This document shows positions 24,316 to 33,469 of a DNA stretch of 64,000 bases, one piece after another; the first letter of the stretch is position 1, and each line of letters opens with the position of its first letter. The notes below the pieces were generated by a model. It saw only the letters and a list, made by a program, of their open reading frames with translations, ran no database searches and was not told the DNA's origin. The DNA is from Kribbella voronezhensis. Its GTDB lineage: Bacteria; Actinomycetota; Actinomycetes; Propionibacteriales; Kribbellaceae. The position numbers and the translations under genes are program-made. Location: the NCBI RefSeq assembly GCF_004365175.1, contig NZ_SOCE01000001.1:3851403-3915402 (forward strand), read 5' to 3'.

Positions 24316-25428
24316 ATGAACGGACCGATGAGCTTGCCCAAGACAACCATCACCCGAGCCGAGGCCTCCCTGGTCGACCTGGAGGTCGAGACCGTCCGGA
24401 CCGACGCGGTCCAGGCGTTCCTCAAGCAGGAAACGGTTTTCGTCGAACTGGAGACCACCGAGGGACTGACCGGACTCGGCTACTCGTACACGATCGGGAC
24501 CGGCGGCAGCGCAGTACTGGCGATGCTGCGCGATCACCTGCTGCCGCGCCTGGTCGGCGCGGACGCCCGCAACATCGAGGCGATCTGGTTCGACCTGTTC
24601 GCCTCCACTCGGGCGACCACGGTCGGTGCCATCACCTCGCTGGCGCTGGCCGCGGTCGACACCGCCCTGTGGGACTTGCGCTGCCTGCGAGCCGGGGAGC
24701 CCCTGTGGCGACTGGCCGGTGGCTATCGCCGGAACGTGCCGCTGTACGACACCGAGGGCGGTTGGTTGCACCTGACAACGGATCAGCTGGTGGCGGGCGC
24801 GCTCGCGTCGCAGAAAACCGGCTGGCCCGGCGTGAAGCTGAAGGTCGGCAAGCCCCGCGTGCACGAGGACGTCGAGCGACTGACCGCAGTACGGGATGCT
24901 GTCGGGCCTTCGCTGGACATCATGGTCGATGCCAATCAGTCGATGACGTATGCCGAGGCCAAGCGGCGGGCGCGTGCTTTCGAACCGATCGACCTGACCT
25001 GGTTCGAGGAGCCGCTGCCGGCCGACGATCTGACCGGCCATGTCCGGCTGGCCGAGTCGACGTCGATCCCGATCGCGGTCGGTGAATCGCTGTACTCGAT
25101 CTCGCAGTTCCGCGAGTACGTCGCGTCCGGTGCGGCCGGGATCGTCCAGGTCGACGTGGCCCGGGTCGGCGGCATCACCCCGTGGCTGAAGGTCGCCCAT
25201 CTGGCCGAGACCTTCAACCTCCAGGTCTGCCCGCACTTCCTGATGGAACTCCACGTCAGCCTGACCGCCGCCGTACCGAACGGCCGGTACGTCGAGCACA
25301 TCCCGCAGTTGCGCGCGATCACGCGCACCGAGATGGAGATCGTCGACGGGCACGCGGTCGCGCCGGACGAGCCCGGCCTCGGCATCGACTGGGACCGCGA
25401 TGCCATCGACAACCGGCGGGTCTCATGA
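24316..25428 (+). CDS. mandelate racemase/muconate lactonizing enzyme-family dehydratase (enolase superfamily)
   Basis: 370 residues. An N-terminal capping domain is followed by a TIM barrel with KLKVGK (Lys base), the metal ligands VDANQ, WFEEPL and VGESLY, and the His near CPHFLMELH. The MLE/MR family contains acid-sugar dehydratases. Its place between the binding protein and the permeases, with a lactonase and a FAH hydrolase at the ends, points to dehydration of a sugar acid such as L-fuconate or L-rhamnonate. Substrate specificity cannot be read from sequence. ATG 24316 or 24328; the stop overlaps the permease ATG (ATGA). Confidence 0.88.
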   Translation: MNGPMSLPKTTITRAEASLVDLEVETVRTDAVQAFLKQETVFVELETTEGLTGLGYSYTIGTGGSAVLAMLRDHLLPRLVGADARNIEAIWFDLFASTRATTVGAITSLALAAVDTALWDLRCLRAGEPLWRLAGGYRRNVPLYDTEGGWLHLTTDQLVAGALASQKTGWPGVKLKVGKPRVHEDVERLTAVRDAVGPSLDIMVDANQSMTYAEAKRRARAFEPIDLTWFEEPLPADDLTGHVRLAESTSIPIAVGESLYSISQFREYVASGAAGIVQVDVARVGGITPWLKVAHLAETFNLQVCPHFLMELHVSLTAAVPNGRYVEHIPQLRAITRTEMEIVDGHAVAPDEPGLGIDWDRDAIDNRRVS

Positions 25429-26510
25429 GCGCGCCTGTCTCCGAGACCGCGACCGCGGCGCTGCAGGAGCCGGACGCCCCGGTCGAGGCACCACAGGGCG
25501 GCCGGACACCTTGGTGGGCGAACCAGCGGATCGGCCTGCTGATCCTGGTGGTCGCCCTGTCGGCCCTGTTCGGCGTACTGCGACCAGCCTTCTTCAACCA
25601 GCAGTTGGTGGTCTTCCCCCTGCTGCGCGACATCGCGATGTTCACCGTCGTCGGGCTGGCTCAGCTGTGTGTGCTGTCGATCGGCCACATGAACCTCGCG
25701 GTCGGCCGGATGGCCGCCTTCTCGATGATGATCACCGGCATCTCGTACGACCTGTGGCACTTCAGCCTGTACGCCGGGTTGCTGGTCGGCCTCGTCGCCG
25801 GGGCGGCGATCGGTGCGCTCGCCGGCTGGGTGATCGCACGGACCGGCGTGAACTCCTTCGTCGTCACGCTCGCCCTGGACTTCCTGCTGCTCGGCCTGAT
25901 CCCGCTGGTCTACACGGCGCTGACCGATAACGCGGCCTTCGTGACGAAGCCTCCCGGAATGCGTGAACTGCGCAACTACTCGCTGGGGGACGTCTGCATC
26001 GGCAACGTCTGCGGGTCGCCGGCAGTACCGCAGCTGACCCTTTTCGCGGTGATCGCGATGGCCGTGGTCGGCTGGATCTACAGCCGGACCAAGCTCGGCC
26101 GGGAGTTGTTGATGACGGGCACGTCGGTGAAGGCCGCCGAGTTGTCCGGTATCCCGACCGCCCGGCGCGTGATCACGGCGCACGCGATGTCCGGCTGTCT
26201 GGCCGCGCTGGCCGGTTTCATGCTGGCCGTCAGCACCGGCTCGATCAAGGCGACCATTGGTGAGGAGTTCATGCTGCCGTCGTTCCTCGGCCCGATCCTG
26301 GGCGGCACTTTGCTGGCCGGTGGCTTCATCTCGGTCTGGGGCACCCTGCTCGGGACCGCGCTGACGTCGGTGATCCGCAAGGGTCTCGACCTGCTCGGCG
26401 TCGGGCTGGAGAGTCTGAACATCTATCTGGGCCTGATCCTCCTGGTCGCGTTGTCCACCGACCGGATCCGAACGGTGCTGTCCGACCGGCAGGGGGTGCG
26501 AAAACGATGA
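25425..26510 (+). CDS. sugar ABC transporter permease (RbsC-type)
   Basis: 361 residues with an N-terminal hydrophilic stretch of 30 residues and about nine membrane helices. BPD_transp_2 features are seen: GLAQLCVLSIGHMNLAVGRMAAF, the GVNSFVVTLALDFLLLG segment and PSFLGPILGGTLLAGGFISVWGTLLGT near the end. It forms one half of a heterodimeric channel with the next gene. Start is the ATG at 25425 overlapping the dehydratase stop; its own stop overlaps the next ATG. Confidence 0.9.
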   Translation: MSAPVSETATAALQEPDAPVEAPQGGRTPWWANQRIGLLILVVALSALFGVLRPAFFNQQLVVFPLLRDIAMFTVVGLAQLCVLSIGHMNLAVGRMAAFSMMITGISYDLWHFSLYAGLLVGLVAGAAIGALAGWVIARTGVNSFVVTLALDFLLLGLIPLVYTALTDNAAFVTKPPGMRELRNYSLGDVCIGNVCGSPAVPQLTLFAVIAMAVVGWIYSRTKLGRELLMTGTSVKAAELSGIPTARRVITAHAMSGCLAALAGFMLAVSTGSIKATIGEEFMLPSFLGPILGGTLLAGGFISVWGTLLGTALTSVIRKGLDLLGVGLESLNIYLGLILLVALSTDRIRTVLSDRQGVRKR

Positions 26511-27514
26511 AACGGTTCGCTGTGCGATTCGCCCGGACCACCGAGATGACCTTGCTGGTGATCTGCGTGGTGTTCTTCGTCGGGCTGGTGATCGCCTCCG
26601 ACGGTGACCTGCTCGCTGCGAATTCCTTGCGAGTGCTGCTGCAGTTCCTGGCGGTGCCGGTCCTGATCGGGTTGGCTCAGATGGTGGTTCTGGCGGTGGG
26701 ACAACTCAACCTGGCCGTCGGCGCGATCGGTGGATTCGCCGCGGTCTCCATGGGCGTGCTGATGGCCGAGCACGGAGTGCCTGTTTTCGTAGCGCTGCTG
26801 ATCGGCTTCCTGCTGGCCACGGTCGCCGGGTTGGTGAACGGGCTGCTCGTCGTCCTGACCCGGATCAACGGATTCATCGTCACGCTCGCGACGATGACAG
26901 TCCTGCTCGGCGTTCAGTACCGCGTGGTCGGCACCCGCACGGTCGACGACTACCCGCAGAGTGTGAAGAGCTTCGGCTCGCACGCCGTGTTCGGAGTGCT
27001 GCCGTTGATCTTCCTGGTCGCTCTCGTCGTCGCGGCTCTGCTCGCGGTGATGCTCCGGCGTACGGTGCCGGGCCGGCAGTTGCTCGCATCGGGCGGGAAT
27101 CCCATCGCCGCAAGGCTTTCCGGGATCTCGAACGACCGATCCGTGATCATCGCGCACACCCTGTCCGGCGCGATCCTCGGTGTGGCCGCGATCCTGACGG
27201 TCGCGTCCTCGCCGGGAGTCAACAAGAGCATCGGTGGGGACTGGCTGCTGCCGAGCTTCGCCGCCCCGATCATCGGGGGTGCCTTGCTCACCGGTGGATC
27301 TGCCGTCGTCCTTGGCACCGTGCTGGCCGCTTTCATCGTGCGCTTCGTCGACACGGCCCGCGCGGAGTTCTCCCTCGAGCCCAGCTGGGTGAACTTCGTG
27401 GTCGGTGCGGTGGTGCTCGGATCGGTGGTGCTCGGGCAACTGCGGAGTCGCAGGCAGGAACGCCGTACGGTCTTGAAAGCGCCGGACGCGGCGGTTGCCG
27501 GAGGTGTGTCATGA
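26507..27514 (+). CDS. sugar ABC transporter permease (RbsC-type)
   Basis: 335 residues, the second member of the permease pair. The same helices and motifs are seen: VLAVGQLNLAVGAIGGFA, INGFIVTLATMTVLLGVQY and PSFAAPIIGGALLTGGSAVVLGTVLAA. It has diverged from the preceding permease but is clearly a paralogue. ATGA overlaps on both sides (with the first permease and with the ATPase) show tight operon structure. Confidence 0.9.
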   Translation: MKRFAVRFARTTEMTLLVICVVFFVGLVIASDGDLLAANSLRVLLQFLAVPVLIGLAQMVVLAVGQLNLAVGAIGGFAAVSMGVLMAEHGVPVFVALLIGFLLATVAGLVNGLLVVLTRINGFIVTLATMTVLLGVQYRVVGTRTVDDYPQSVKSFGSHAVFGVLPLIFLVALVVAALLAVMLRRTVPGRQLLASGGNPIAARLSGISNDRSVIIAHTLSGAILGVAAILTVASSPGVNKSIGGDWLLPSFAAPIIGGALLTGGSAVVLGTVLAAFIVRFVDTARAEFSLEPSWVNFVVGAVVLGSVVLGQLRSRRQERRTVLKAPDAAVAGGVS

Positions 27515-29025
27515 CGCTGTTCCTGGCAGACAAGGTCGACAAGCTGTTCCCCGGCGTGCGCGCGCTCGATGGGGTGACGCTGAAGCTGGAAGCCGGGTCG
27601 GTGCACGCACTGCTCGGTGAGAACGGTGCGGGGAAGTCGACGCTGATCAAGGTGATCACCGGGCTGTACAAGCCGGATGGTGGACGGCTGGTGCTCGATG
27701 GTTCCGAGGTGCAGTTCGGGTCGCCGCACGAGTCGGCGTCGGCGGGGATCGGCGTGGTGCACCAGGAGCGGAACCTGATCCCCGGGTTCACGGTCGGCGA
27801 GAACATCCTGTTGCAGAAGCTGCCGACCTCGCGAGGCCTGGTGGATCGGAGCGCCATTCGTACCGAGGCGGCGCGCTGGCTGGCCGAGCTGGACCTCGAT
27901 CTCGACCCGGACCAGCCGGTGACCGAGCTGTCGGTCGCGCAGGCGCAGTTGGTCGAGATCGCGAAGGCGCTCTCGGTGGAGAGCCGGGTGCTGTTGCTGG
28001 ACGAGCCGACCGCCTCGATCACGCCGAACGAGGCCGAGCGCCTGTTCCGGGTGGTGGCGAAGCTGAAGAACGACGGCCGCGCGGTGCTCTTCGTGAGCCA
28101 CAAGCTCGAAGAGGTCTTCCAGATCTGCGACACGGTGACGGTACTGCGCGACGGCGCCTCGGTGCTCGAGTCCGGTCCACTGGGGGACCTGACTCGTGAC
28201 CAGGTCGTCGACCTCATGGTCGGCCGCGTGCACGAGGCGCTCGCGCTCCCGGCGCGAACCGTCCCCGCGGCCGACCCGCTGCTGGAGCTGTCCGGAGTCG
28301 GTACTGCGAGCGGCCACGCCGATGTGGATCTCAGCGTCCGGCCGGGAGAGATCGTCGGGCTCTACGGACTCGTCGGTGCTGGTCGCAGTGAGCTCGCCAA
28401 GGCCTTGCTCGGGCTGGACCGGATCACGGCCGGTGAGGTCCGGGTGCGCGGGCAAGCGGTGCGGATCCGGAATGTGCGCGACGCTCTGCGCAACCACAAA
28501 ATCGGCTATGTCACCGAGAACCGGAAAGAGGAAGGCGTCTTCCTCGAACAGTCGGTCAGCCGCAACATCGCGGTGACCGTCTGGGACCGGCTCCGCAAGG
28601 TCCTCGGCTATGTGCCGGCCAAGGCCGAAGCGGCGATGGTCGCGGAGTACGTCGAACAGCTCGGCATCCGGATCGCCTCGCCCGCCCAGCTGACCGGGAC
28701 GTTGTCGGGCGGGAACCAGCAGAAGGTGTCGCTGGCGAAGTGGCTGGCGGCGAAGACGGAGATCCTGATCATCGACGAGCCGACCGTCGGCATCGACGTA
28801 CGGACCAAGGACGCCTTCCACACCCTGATCTGGGATCTGGCGGCGAACGGCCTGGCGATCCTGCTGATCACTTCGGACCTGCCGGAGATGATCACGCTGG
28901 CCGACCGCGTCGTGGTGATGCGGGACCATCGCGTCCAGGGTGAAGTGGCGAACGACCACGACTACGACACGATGAGTCAACGGGTGATCCGGCTCATCCA
29001 TGCAGAAGGGACGACCGCGGCATGA
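27511..29025 (+). CDS. sugar ABC transporter double ATPase (RbsA/MglA-type)
   Basis: 504 residues consisting of two nucleotide-binding domains. The first has Walker A LLGENGAGKSTLIKVI, signature LSVAQAQLVEIAKAL and Walker B VLLLDEPTAS; the second has a degenerate Walker A (YGLVGAGRSELAKALLG), an intact GGNQQKVSLAKWLA signature and IIDEPTVGID. This asymmetric pattern is standard for RbsA-type ATPases. It energises the import by the two permeases. ATGA overlaps at both ends. Confidence 0.93.
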   Translation: MTLFLADKVDKLFPGVRALDGVTLKLEAGSVHALLGENGAGKSTLIKVITGLYKPDGGRLVLDGSEVQFGSPHESASAGIGVVHQERNLIPGFTVGENILLQKLPTSRGLVDRSAIRTEAARWLAELDLDLDPDQPVTELSVAQAQLVEIAKALSVESRVLLLDEPTASITPNEAERLFRVVAKLKNDGRAVLFVSHKLEEVFQICDTVTVLRDGASVLESGPLGDLTRDQVVDLMVGRVHEALALPARTVPAADPLLELSGVGTASGHADVDLSVRPGEIVGLYGLVGAGRSELAKALLGLDRITAGEVRVRGQAVRIRNVRDALRNHKIGYVTENRKEEGVFLEQSVSRNIAVTVWDRLRKVLGYVPAKAEAAMVAEYVEQLGIRIASPAQLTGTLSGGNQQKVSLAKWLAAKTEILIIDEPTVGIDVRTKDAFHTLIWDLAANGLAILLITSDLPEMITLADRVVVMRDHRVQGEVANDHDYDTMSQRVIRLIHAEGTTAA

Positions 29026-29870
29026 CTGTGGCTGGGCGGGTTGACGCGCATCACCACCTGTGGGATCTGTCGGTTCGTGAGCAGGCCTGGATGGTCGGGC
29101 CGGAGCTGGACCCGATCCGGCGGAACTTCTCGGTCGACGAGCTGGCGCCGCTGGCGGCCGCGGCCGGTGTGAGCGCGACGGTGGTGGTGCAGACCGTCGG
29201 CGTGCCGGCGGAGACGCCGGAGTTGCTTTCGATTGCCGATGGCAACGAATTGATCGCGGGGGTGGTCGGTTGGGTCGATCTCACCTCGGCGCGGGTGGTG
29301 GGGGCGCTCGCCGAGTTGCGGGAACGCGCGGACGGCTCGTGGCTGAAGGGGATCCGGCACCAGGTGCACGACGAGGCAGATCCACGGTGGCTCTGCCGGG
29401 ACGACGTACGGGCGGGTTTGAAGGCGGTTGCCGAGGCTGGACTGGTTTACGACCTGCTGACGAAGACGCCGCACCTGCCGGCTGCGGTGGAGACAGCGGC
29501 CGCGTTGCCCGAGCTGACGTTCGTCGTCGACCACATCTCGAAGCCGGTCATCGGTGCCGATCCGGAGCCCTGGGCAACAGAACTGCGTTCCCTGGCTGCC
29601 CTTCCGAACGTGTTCTGCAAACTGTCCGGCATGGTCACGGAGGCTTCCTGGACGGACTGGAAGGTCTCAGACCTCAAGCCGTATGTCGACATCGTGCTCG
29701 ACGCGTTCGGCCCGTCCCGAGTCATGTTCGGCTCCGACTGGCCGGTCTGTCTCCTGGCCGCGTCCTACGCCGAGGTGGTCGAGACCGCCGAATCCCTCAC
29801 AGCCGACCTAACCACCGCGGAGCAGAACGCCATCTTCGCCGACACAGCTCGCCGTACCTACAAGCTCTAG
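29022..29870 (+). CDS. amidohydrolase, L-fuconolactonase-like
   Basis: 282 residues. The amidohydrolase_2 barrel shows VDAHHHLWDL at the start, GIRHQVHDEADPRWLC in the middle (family hallmark of L-fucono-1,5-lactonases), FVVDHISKP and MFGSDWPVCLLAA near the end. The reaction is hydrolysis of a sugar lactone to the sugar acid, the step before the dehydratase. Its ATG overlaps the ATPase stop, making it the last gene of the operon. 2-pyrone-4,6-dicarboxylate hydrolase is the other close group. Confidence 0.87.
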   Translation: MTVAGRVDAHHHLWDLSVREQAWMVGPELDPIRRNFSVDELAPLAAAAGVSATVVVQTVGVPAETPELLSIADGNELIAGVVGWVDLTSARVVGALAELRERADGSWLKGIRHQVHDEADPRWLCRDDVRAGLKAVAEAGLVYDLLTKTPHLPAAVETAAALPELTFVVDHISKPVIGADPEPWATELRSLAALPNVFCKLSGMVTEASWTDWKVSDLKPYVDIVLDAFGPSRVMFGSDWPVCLLAASYAEVVETAESLTADLTTAEQNAIFADTARRTYKL

Positions 29871-29950
29871 CCACAGGCCCCCCGTACCGCGACCTCCCCC
29901 AGGTCGCGGCCCCCCGACCTGTGACCGAGCTGCAGATCCCCCCGGCTCAG

Positions 29951-30586
29951 TTACGGCAGGCGGACGTAGTCGCGGGTGGCCGCGTTGACTGCTGTCTCCA
30001 GGCCGGCGCGGTCCTGGGGGCGGCCGCCGGCGGAGAGTTCGAACTCCTGGGTGTCGGCGTAGGTGGAGACGATCCGCTCGGCGACCAGGCGGGTGCCGCG
30101 GGCGCCGTCGGGGTAGCCGTAGACGATGGTGGTGAAGGTGTAGGTCTCGCCCTCCATGTACGGGCTGGTCGCCCTGACCTTGCCGTTCGTTTGCGAGATC
30201 AGCTTGAAGCCCTTGACCGCGTGGAGCTGCTTGAGCTTCGCGGCGACCGCCTTCTTCATCGGCGTCGCCGCGGCATTGCCGTGGATCCGCACGTTCCACA
30301 CCTTGTTCGGGCTGGTGAACTTCGCCTCGAACGTCGACAGCTTCACCATGGTCCAGCCCTTCGGCGTCAGCGTGATCACGCCGACGTCGGTTTTCGGGTC
30401 GCCCCAGCTCTTCTCGACAAAGCTGAGTTGAGTCGGCTTCAGCGCAGGCACGGCCGCCTGCGCGTTCGCGACGGTGGCGTTGGCGTGGTTGGTGGTGCCG
30501 GCGACGGCCGCGGTCGCGAGCCCCCCACCGGCGAGTACGGCGACGGCCGCGGCGAGGCCGGCGGTGCGGGTGAGGTGGAACTTCAT
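29951..30586 (-). CDS. secreted hypothetical protein
   Basis: 211 residues. The N-terminus KFHLTRTAGLAAAVAVLAGG with cleavage likely after AVA is a Sec signal peptide. The mature part is rich in Thr/Lys/Val with alternating beta strands (VGVITLTPKGWTMVKL, YTFTTIVYGYPDGARGTRLVAE). No domain is recognised. ATG at 30584-30586. It lies 80 bp downstream of the convergent sugar operon; the gap holds a stretch of C-runs without clear terminator. Confidence 0.7.
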   Translation of the reverse strand: MKFHLTRTAGLAAAVAVLAGGGLATAAVAGTTNHANATVANAQAAVPALKPTQLSFVEKSWGDPKTDVGVITLTPKGWTMVKLSTFEAKFTSPNKVWNVRIHGNAAATPMKKAVAAKLKQLHAVKGFKLISQTNGKVRATSPYMEGETYTFTTIVYGYPDGARGTRLVAERIVSTYADTQEFELSAGGRPQDRAGLETAVNAATRDYVRLP

Positions 30587-30758
30587 GGTGATCTGCCCCC
30601 AAGGCTTGGAACTCTCGCGCAATCGGTCGACTACGTGGGCTTGGATGCCTTGCCCGCAACGAAAGTTCGACACATTCCGGCAGCAACTTTCCGGCTCCAC
30701 CCGGCGTCAAAGGCTCTTCCGGACCCGGCGAGGTCGTTGCTGGAAGCAACGCAAACCG

Positions 30759-31814
30759 TCAGGACCGGGTGAACTCGACACGTACCCCGAGCAGACGCAC
30801 CGGACGGCGGAACTCGAACTTCGCCAGGACGTCGAGCGCTGCCGCCGCCACCACCTCGGGATCCTGCGTACTCTCCTTCAGCTTGCGGCTCTTGATCGGC
30901 GTGTAGAACGAGATGAACCGCACCTTCACGTGCACCCGCTGGACCGACCGATCCTCGGCGACCACCTCGCGCGTCAGCGTCAGCGCCATCTCCCGCACCT
31001 TGTCCGCGATCTCGACCGGGTCCGACAGATCCGACGGATAGGTCACCTCATGACTGCGCGACACCGGCTCACGCGGTACGTCGGTCACCTCGGTGTCGCC
31101 CAGTCCACGCCCGAGCGCGAGATACCAGGAACCCATCTTCGGCCCGAACCGCTTCCGCAGTACGTCGAGATCGGCGGCCCCCAGCTCGGCCACGGTCTGC
31201 AGACCGAGCTCGGCGAGATTCGCCGACATCCGGCTCCCGATACCCCACAGCTCCCGGACCGGACGGTGGTTCATCACCTCGGCCCAGTTCTCCGCGGTCA
31301 ACCGGAAGAGCGCGACATCGTCGGGCGTCGGCGGCCCCTCCGGTTTCGCGAACCCGGTCGCCAGCTTCGCCCGAACCTTGTTGTCACCGATCCCGATCGA
31401 GCAGGTCAGCCCGGTCCGCGCCAGCACTGCCGCACGCAACCGCGAGGCGAGCTGCTCGGGCTCGTCGACCGAAGCACCGACGAAACACTCGTCCCAGCCC
31501 CACACCTCGACCACCACCGGGAACTCCCGCAGCGTGTCCATCACCTCGGCCGACGCCGCGTCGTACGCCGCGGGGTCCGTCGGCAGGAACACCGCCTGCG
31601 GGCACTTGCGCGCAGCCGCCTTCAGCGGCATCCCCGAATGCACGCCGAACGCACGAGCCTCGTACGACGCCGTCGCGACCACCTGCCGCGCCTGACTCGG
31701 ATCGCCCGAGCCGCCGACGACCACCGGCAGCCCGCGGAGCTCCGGACGACGCCGTACCTCGACCGCGGCGATGAACTGGTCCATGTCCACGTGCAGGACC
31801 CACCAGCGGCTCAT
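30759..31814 (-). CDS. dinB: Y-family DNA polymerase IV (DinB-type)
   Basis: 351 residues. The catalytic acidic residues are in VLHVDMDQFIAAVE and WGWDECFVGA (the usual S-DEA is changed to DEC), with ATASYEARAFGVHSGMPLKAA in the fingers region and the thumb/little-finger helix-hairpin-helix region WGIGSRMSANLAELGLQT. The C-terminal little finger domain is complete (PVRLLGVRVEF). It performs error-prone translesion synthesis. The ATG at 31812-31814 begins the conserved first strand. Convergent with no partner; single gene. Confidence 0.9.
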   Translation of the reverse strand: MSRWWVLHVDMDQFIAAVEVRRRPELRGLPVVVGGSGDPSQARQVVATASYEARAFGVHSGMPLKAAARKCPQAVFLPTDPAAYDAASAEVMDTLREFPVVVEVWGWDECFVGASVDEPEQLASRLRAAVLARTGLTCSIGIGDNKVRAKLATGFAKPEGPPTPDDVALFRLTAENWAEVMNHRPVRELWGIGSRMSANLAELGLQTVAELGAADLDVLRKRFGPKMGSWYLALGRGLGDTEVTDVPREPVSRSHEVTYPSDLSDPVEIADKVREMALTLTREVVAEDRSVQRVHVKVRFISFYTPIKSRKLKESTQDPEVVAAAALDVLAKFEFRRPVRLLGVRVEFTRS

Positions 31815-31905
31815 ACCTCAGAGGTATCACAGCCGCCCGAACAGGTCTTGGACCGCGCGCTGTCACCGGCGCCAGGGTGGAGGTGTCGAAAGGAGACCGA
31901 AAACC

Positions 31906-32772
31906 ATGAAGGTATTTCTGACCGGAGGATCCGGTTACATCGGCCAGGCAACGATCGAGGCGCTGGTCCGGCACGGCCACGAGGTGACCGCCCTGGCCCG
32001 CAGCGACCGGGCCACCGCGACTCTCACCGGCCTCGGCGCCAAGGCCGTCACCGGCGACCTGACCGACCTGCCCGTACTACGGGACGCCGCGGCCGCGTCG
32101 GAAGGCGTGCTCCACCTCGGCTGGTCCGGCGAGCGGAGCGCCGAGGTCGATCTCGCGGCTGCGGAGGCGCTGCTCGCGGCACTCGGTGACCGCGGCCCCT
32201 ATGTCCACACCGGTGGCGTCTGGGTCTACGGCGACACCGAAGGCGTCGTCGACGAGGACGCGCCGAAGAATCCGCCGCAGGTGACCGCTTGGCGACTCGA
32301 GAACGAGGCCCGGGTGCTCGCATCGAAGGAGTCCGGATCGCACCCGGTGCTGGTGATGCCCGGCGTCGTGTACGGCCGGGGGAGCGGGTTGCTCGAGTAC
32401 TTCTTCGTCGAGCCGGCGCGCGCGGCAGGCGTCGTACGGGTGATCGGTGACGGTACGAATCACGTCACGCTGGTGCACGTGGACGACATCGCGGAGCTGT
32501 ACGTGCTGGCGCTCGGTGCGCCCGCCGGATCGGCGTACGTCGGAGTGACCGAGAACCAGACCTTCGCCGCTATCGCTCCGGCGCTGGCGACGGCGGCCGG
32601 GGTGCCGGGCAAGGTGGAGCACCTCAGCCTCGCAGCGGCGTACGACCAGATGGGCGTGATCGCCGGCGCCTACGCGTTGGATCAGCAACTCACCGGCGAC
32701 CGGGCCAGGCGGGAACTCGGCTGGGAGCCCAAGCACCTGGACGCCGTCGCCGATATCGCGGCAGGACGCTAG
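31906..32772 (+). CDS. NAD-dependent epimerase/dehydratase-family protein
   Basis: 288 residues. An extended SDR with TGGSGYIG at 6-13, a second strand GAKAVTGDLTD, VHTGGVWVYGD, but the catalytic YxxxK is not obvious: the TAWRLENEARVL segment takes its place, so the enzyme belongs to an atypical group (YesF/WcaG-like). The C-terminus has RRELGWEPKHLD. Substrate unknown. AAAGGAG (31889-31895) precedes ATG 31906. Its stop overlaps the convergent GNAT gene by 4 bp. Confidence 0.82.
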   Translation: MKVFLTGGSGYIGQATIEALVRHGHEVTALARSDRATATLTGLGAKAVTGDLTDLPVLRDAAAASEGVLHLGWSGERSAEVDLAAAEALLAALGDRGPYVHTGGVWVYGDTEGVVDEDAPKNPPQVTAWRLENEARVLASKESGSHPVLVMPGVVYGRGSGLLEYFFVEPARAAGVVRVIGDGTNHVTLVHVDDIAELYVLALGAPAGSAYVGVTENQTFAAIAPALATAAGVPGKVEHLSLAAAYDQMGVIAGAYALDQQLTGDRARRELGWEPKHLDAVADIAAGR

Positions 32773-33239
32773 AGCTCCTTGCGCATCTGCTGCGAGATCA
32801 CGACGTAGCCGAGGGAGTCGTACAGGGAGATCGCCGTGGTGTTGTAGCCGAACACGTTGAGGTCGAGCCGGTCGAACCCGCGCTGTCGGCACTCCTCCTC
32901 GCCGGCGAGCATGATCGCGCGGCCGTAGCCGTGCCCGCGCTGGTCCTCCCGCACCTCGATGTCGTAGATGAACGGGACCGGCTTGCGGGCATGGATCCAC
33001 AGGTCGCCGACCAAGGTTCCGTCGGCGGCGCAGGCCGACCAGAGCAGGTGACCCTCGGTCGCCAGTCCGTCGGGCAGCAACTGCCGCATTTCCTTGTGCG
33101 ACTGTTCGAGTGCTTGCTCCGGGGTCAGCGCCCGGGCCGGCCCGATCGCGGCCGCATAGCCGACGCCGATGCGCTCGTGCCAGCTGGTGAACTCGTCCTC
33201 GGTCATCGGGCGCAGGGTGATCTGCGGTGCGGTGCTCAT
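32769..33239 (-). CDS. GNAT-family N-acetyltransferase
   Basis: 156 residues. Acetyl-CoA-binding motif A is at EVREDQRGHGYGRAIML (about 98-115), followed by the NVFGYNTTAISLYDSLGYVV motif B, a classic GNAT arrangement. The substrate is unknown. ATG at 33237-33239 (STAPQITLRPMTEDEF) gives the family's N-terminus. The downstream edge overlaps the convergent epimerase. Probably single-gene transcript. Confidence 0.85.
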   Translation of the reverse strand: MSTAPQITLRPMTEDEFTSWHERIGVGYAAAIGPARALTPEQALEQSHKEMRQLLPDGLATEGHLLWSACAADGTLVGDLWIHARKPVPFIYDIEVREDQRGHGYGRAIMLAGEEECRQRGFDRLDLNVFGYNTTAISLYDSLGYVVISQQMRKEL

Positions 33240-33380
33240 CGGCCGACGATAACCCGCGACCGCGGCCAACATGGAGGTTTTGTTGCGATCGGATCGCAGA
33301 TTCGGCGCGAAGGGTTGCTCAAGGGTTATCCCGCGGCGACGAGCCTTCCGGTCGCCCCCTGTGCTCACCTAGTGTCTGAG

Positions 33381-33425
33381 CGTCTCCGGTAGATGGTTGC
33401 CTTCGGCTACCTCCTGCCGGAGACG
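33381..33425 (+). promoter_or_regulatory. long inverted repeat in the leader of the M6 protease gene
   Basis: CGTCTCCGG (33381-33389) pairs with CCGGAGACG (33417-33425), and within it GGTAG (33388-33392) can pair with CTACC (33407-33411). The structure ends 44 nt before the GTG start, leaving room for the GGAGGA ribosome site. It may be a leader RNA hairpin or a protein operator. Confidence 0.5.
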
Positions 33426-33469
33426 CTGCTGCGCCGGGGGAGCTCGGCGGAACCCGATGAGGAGGAACC

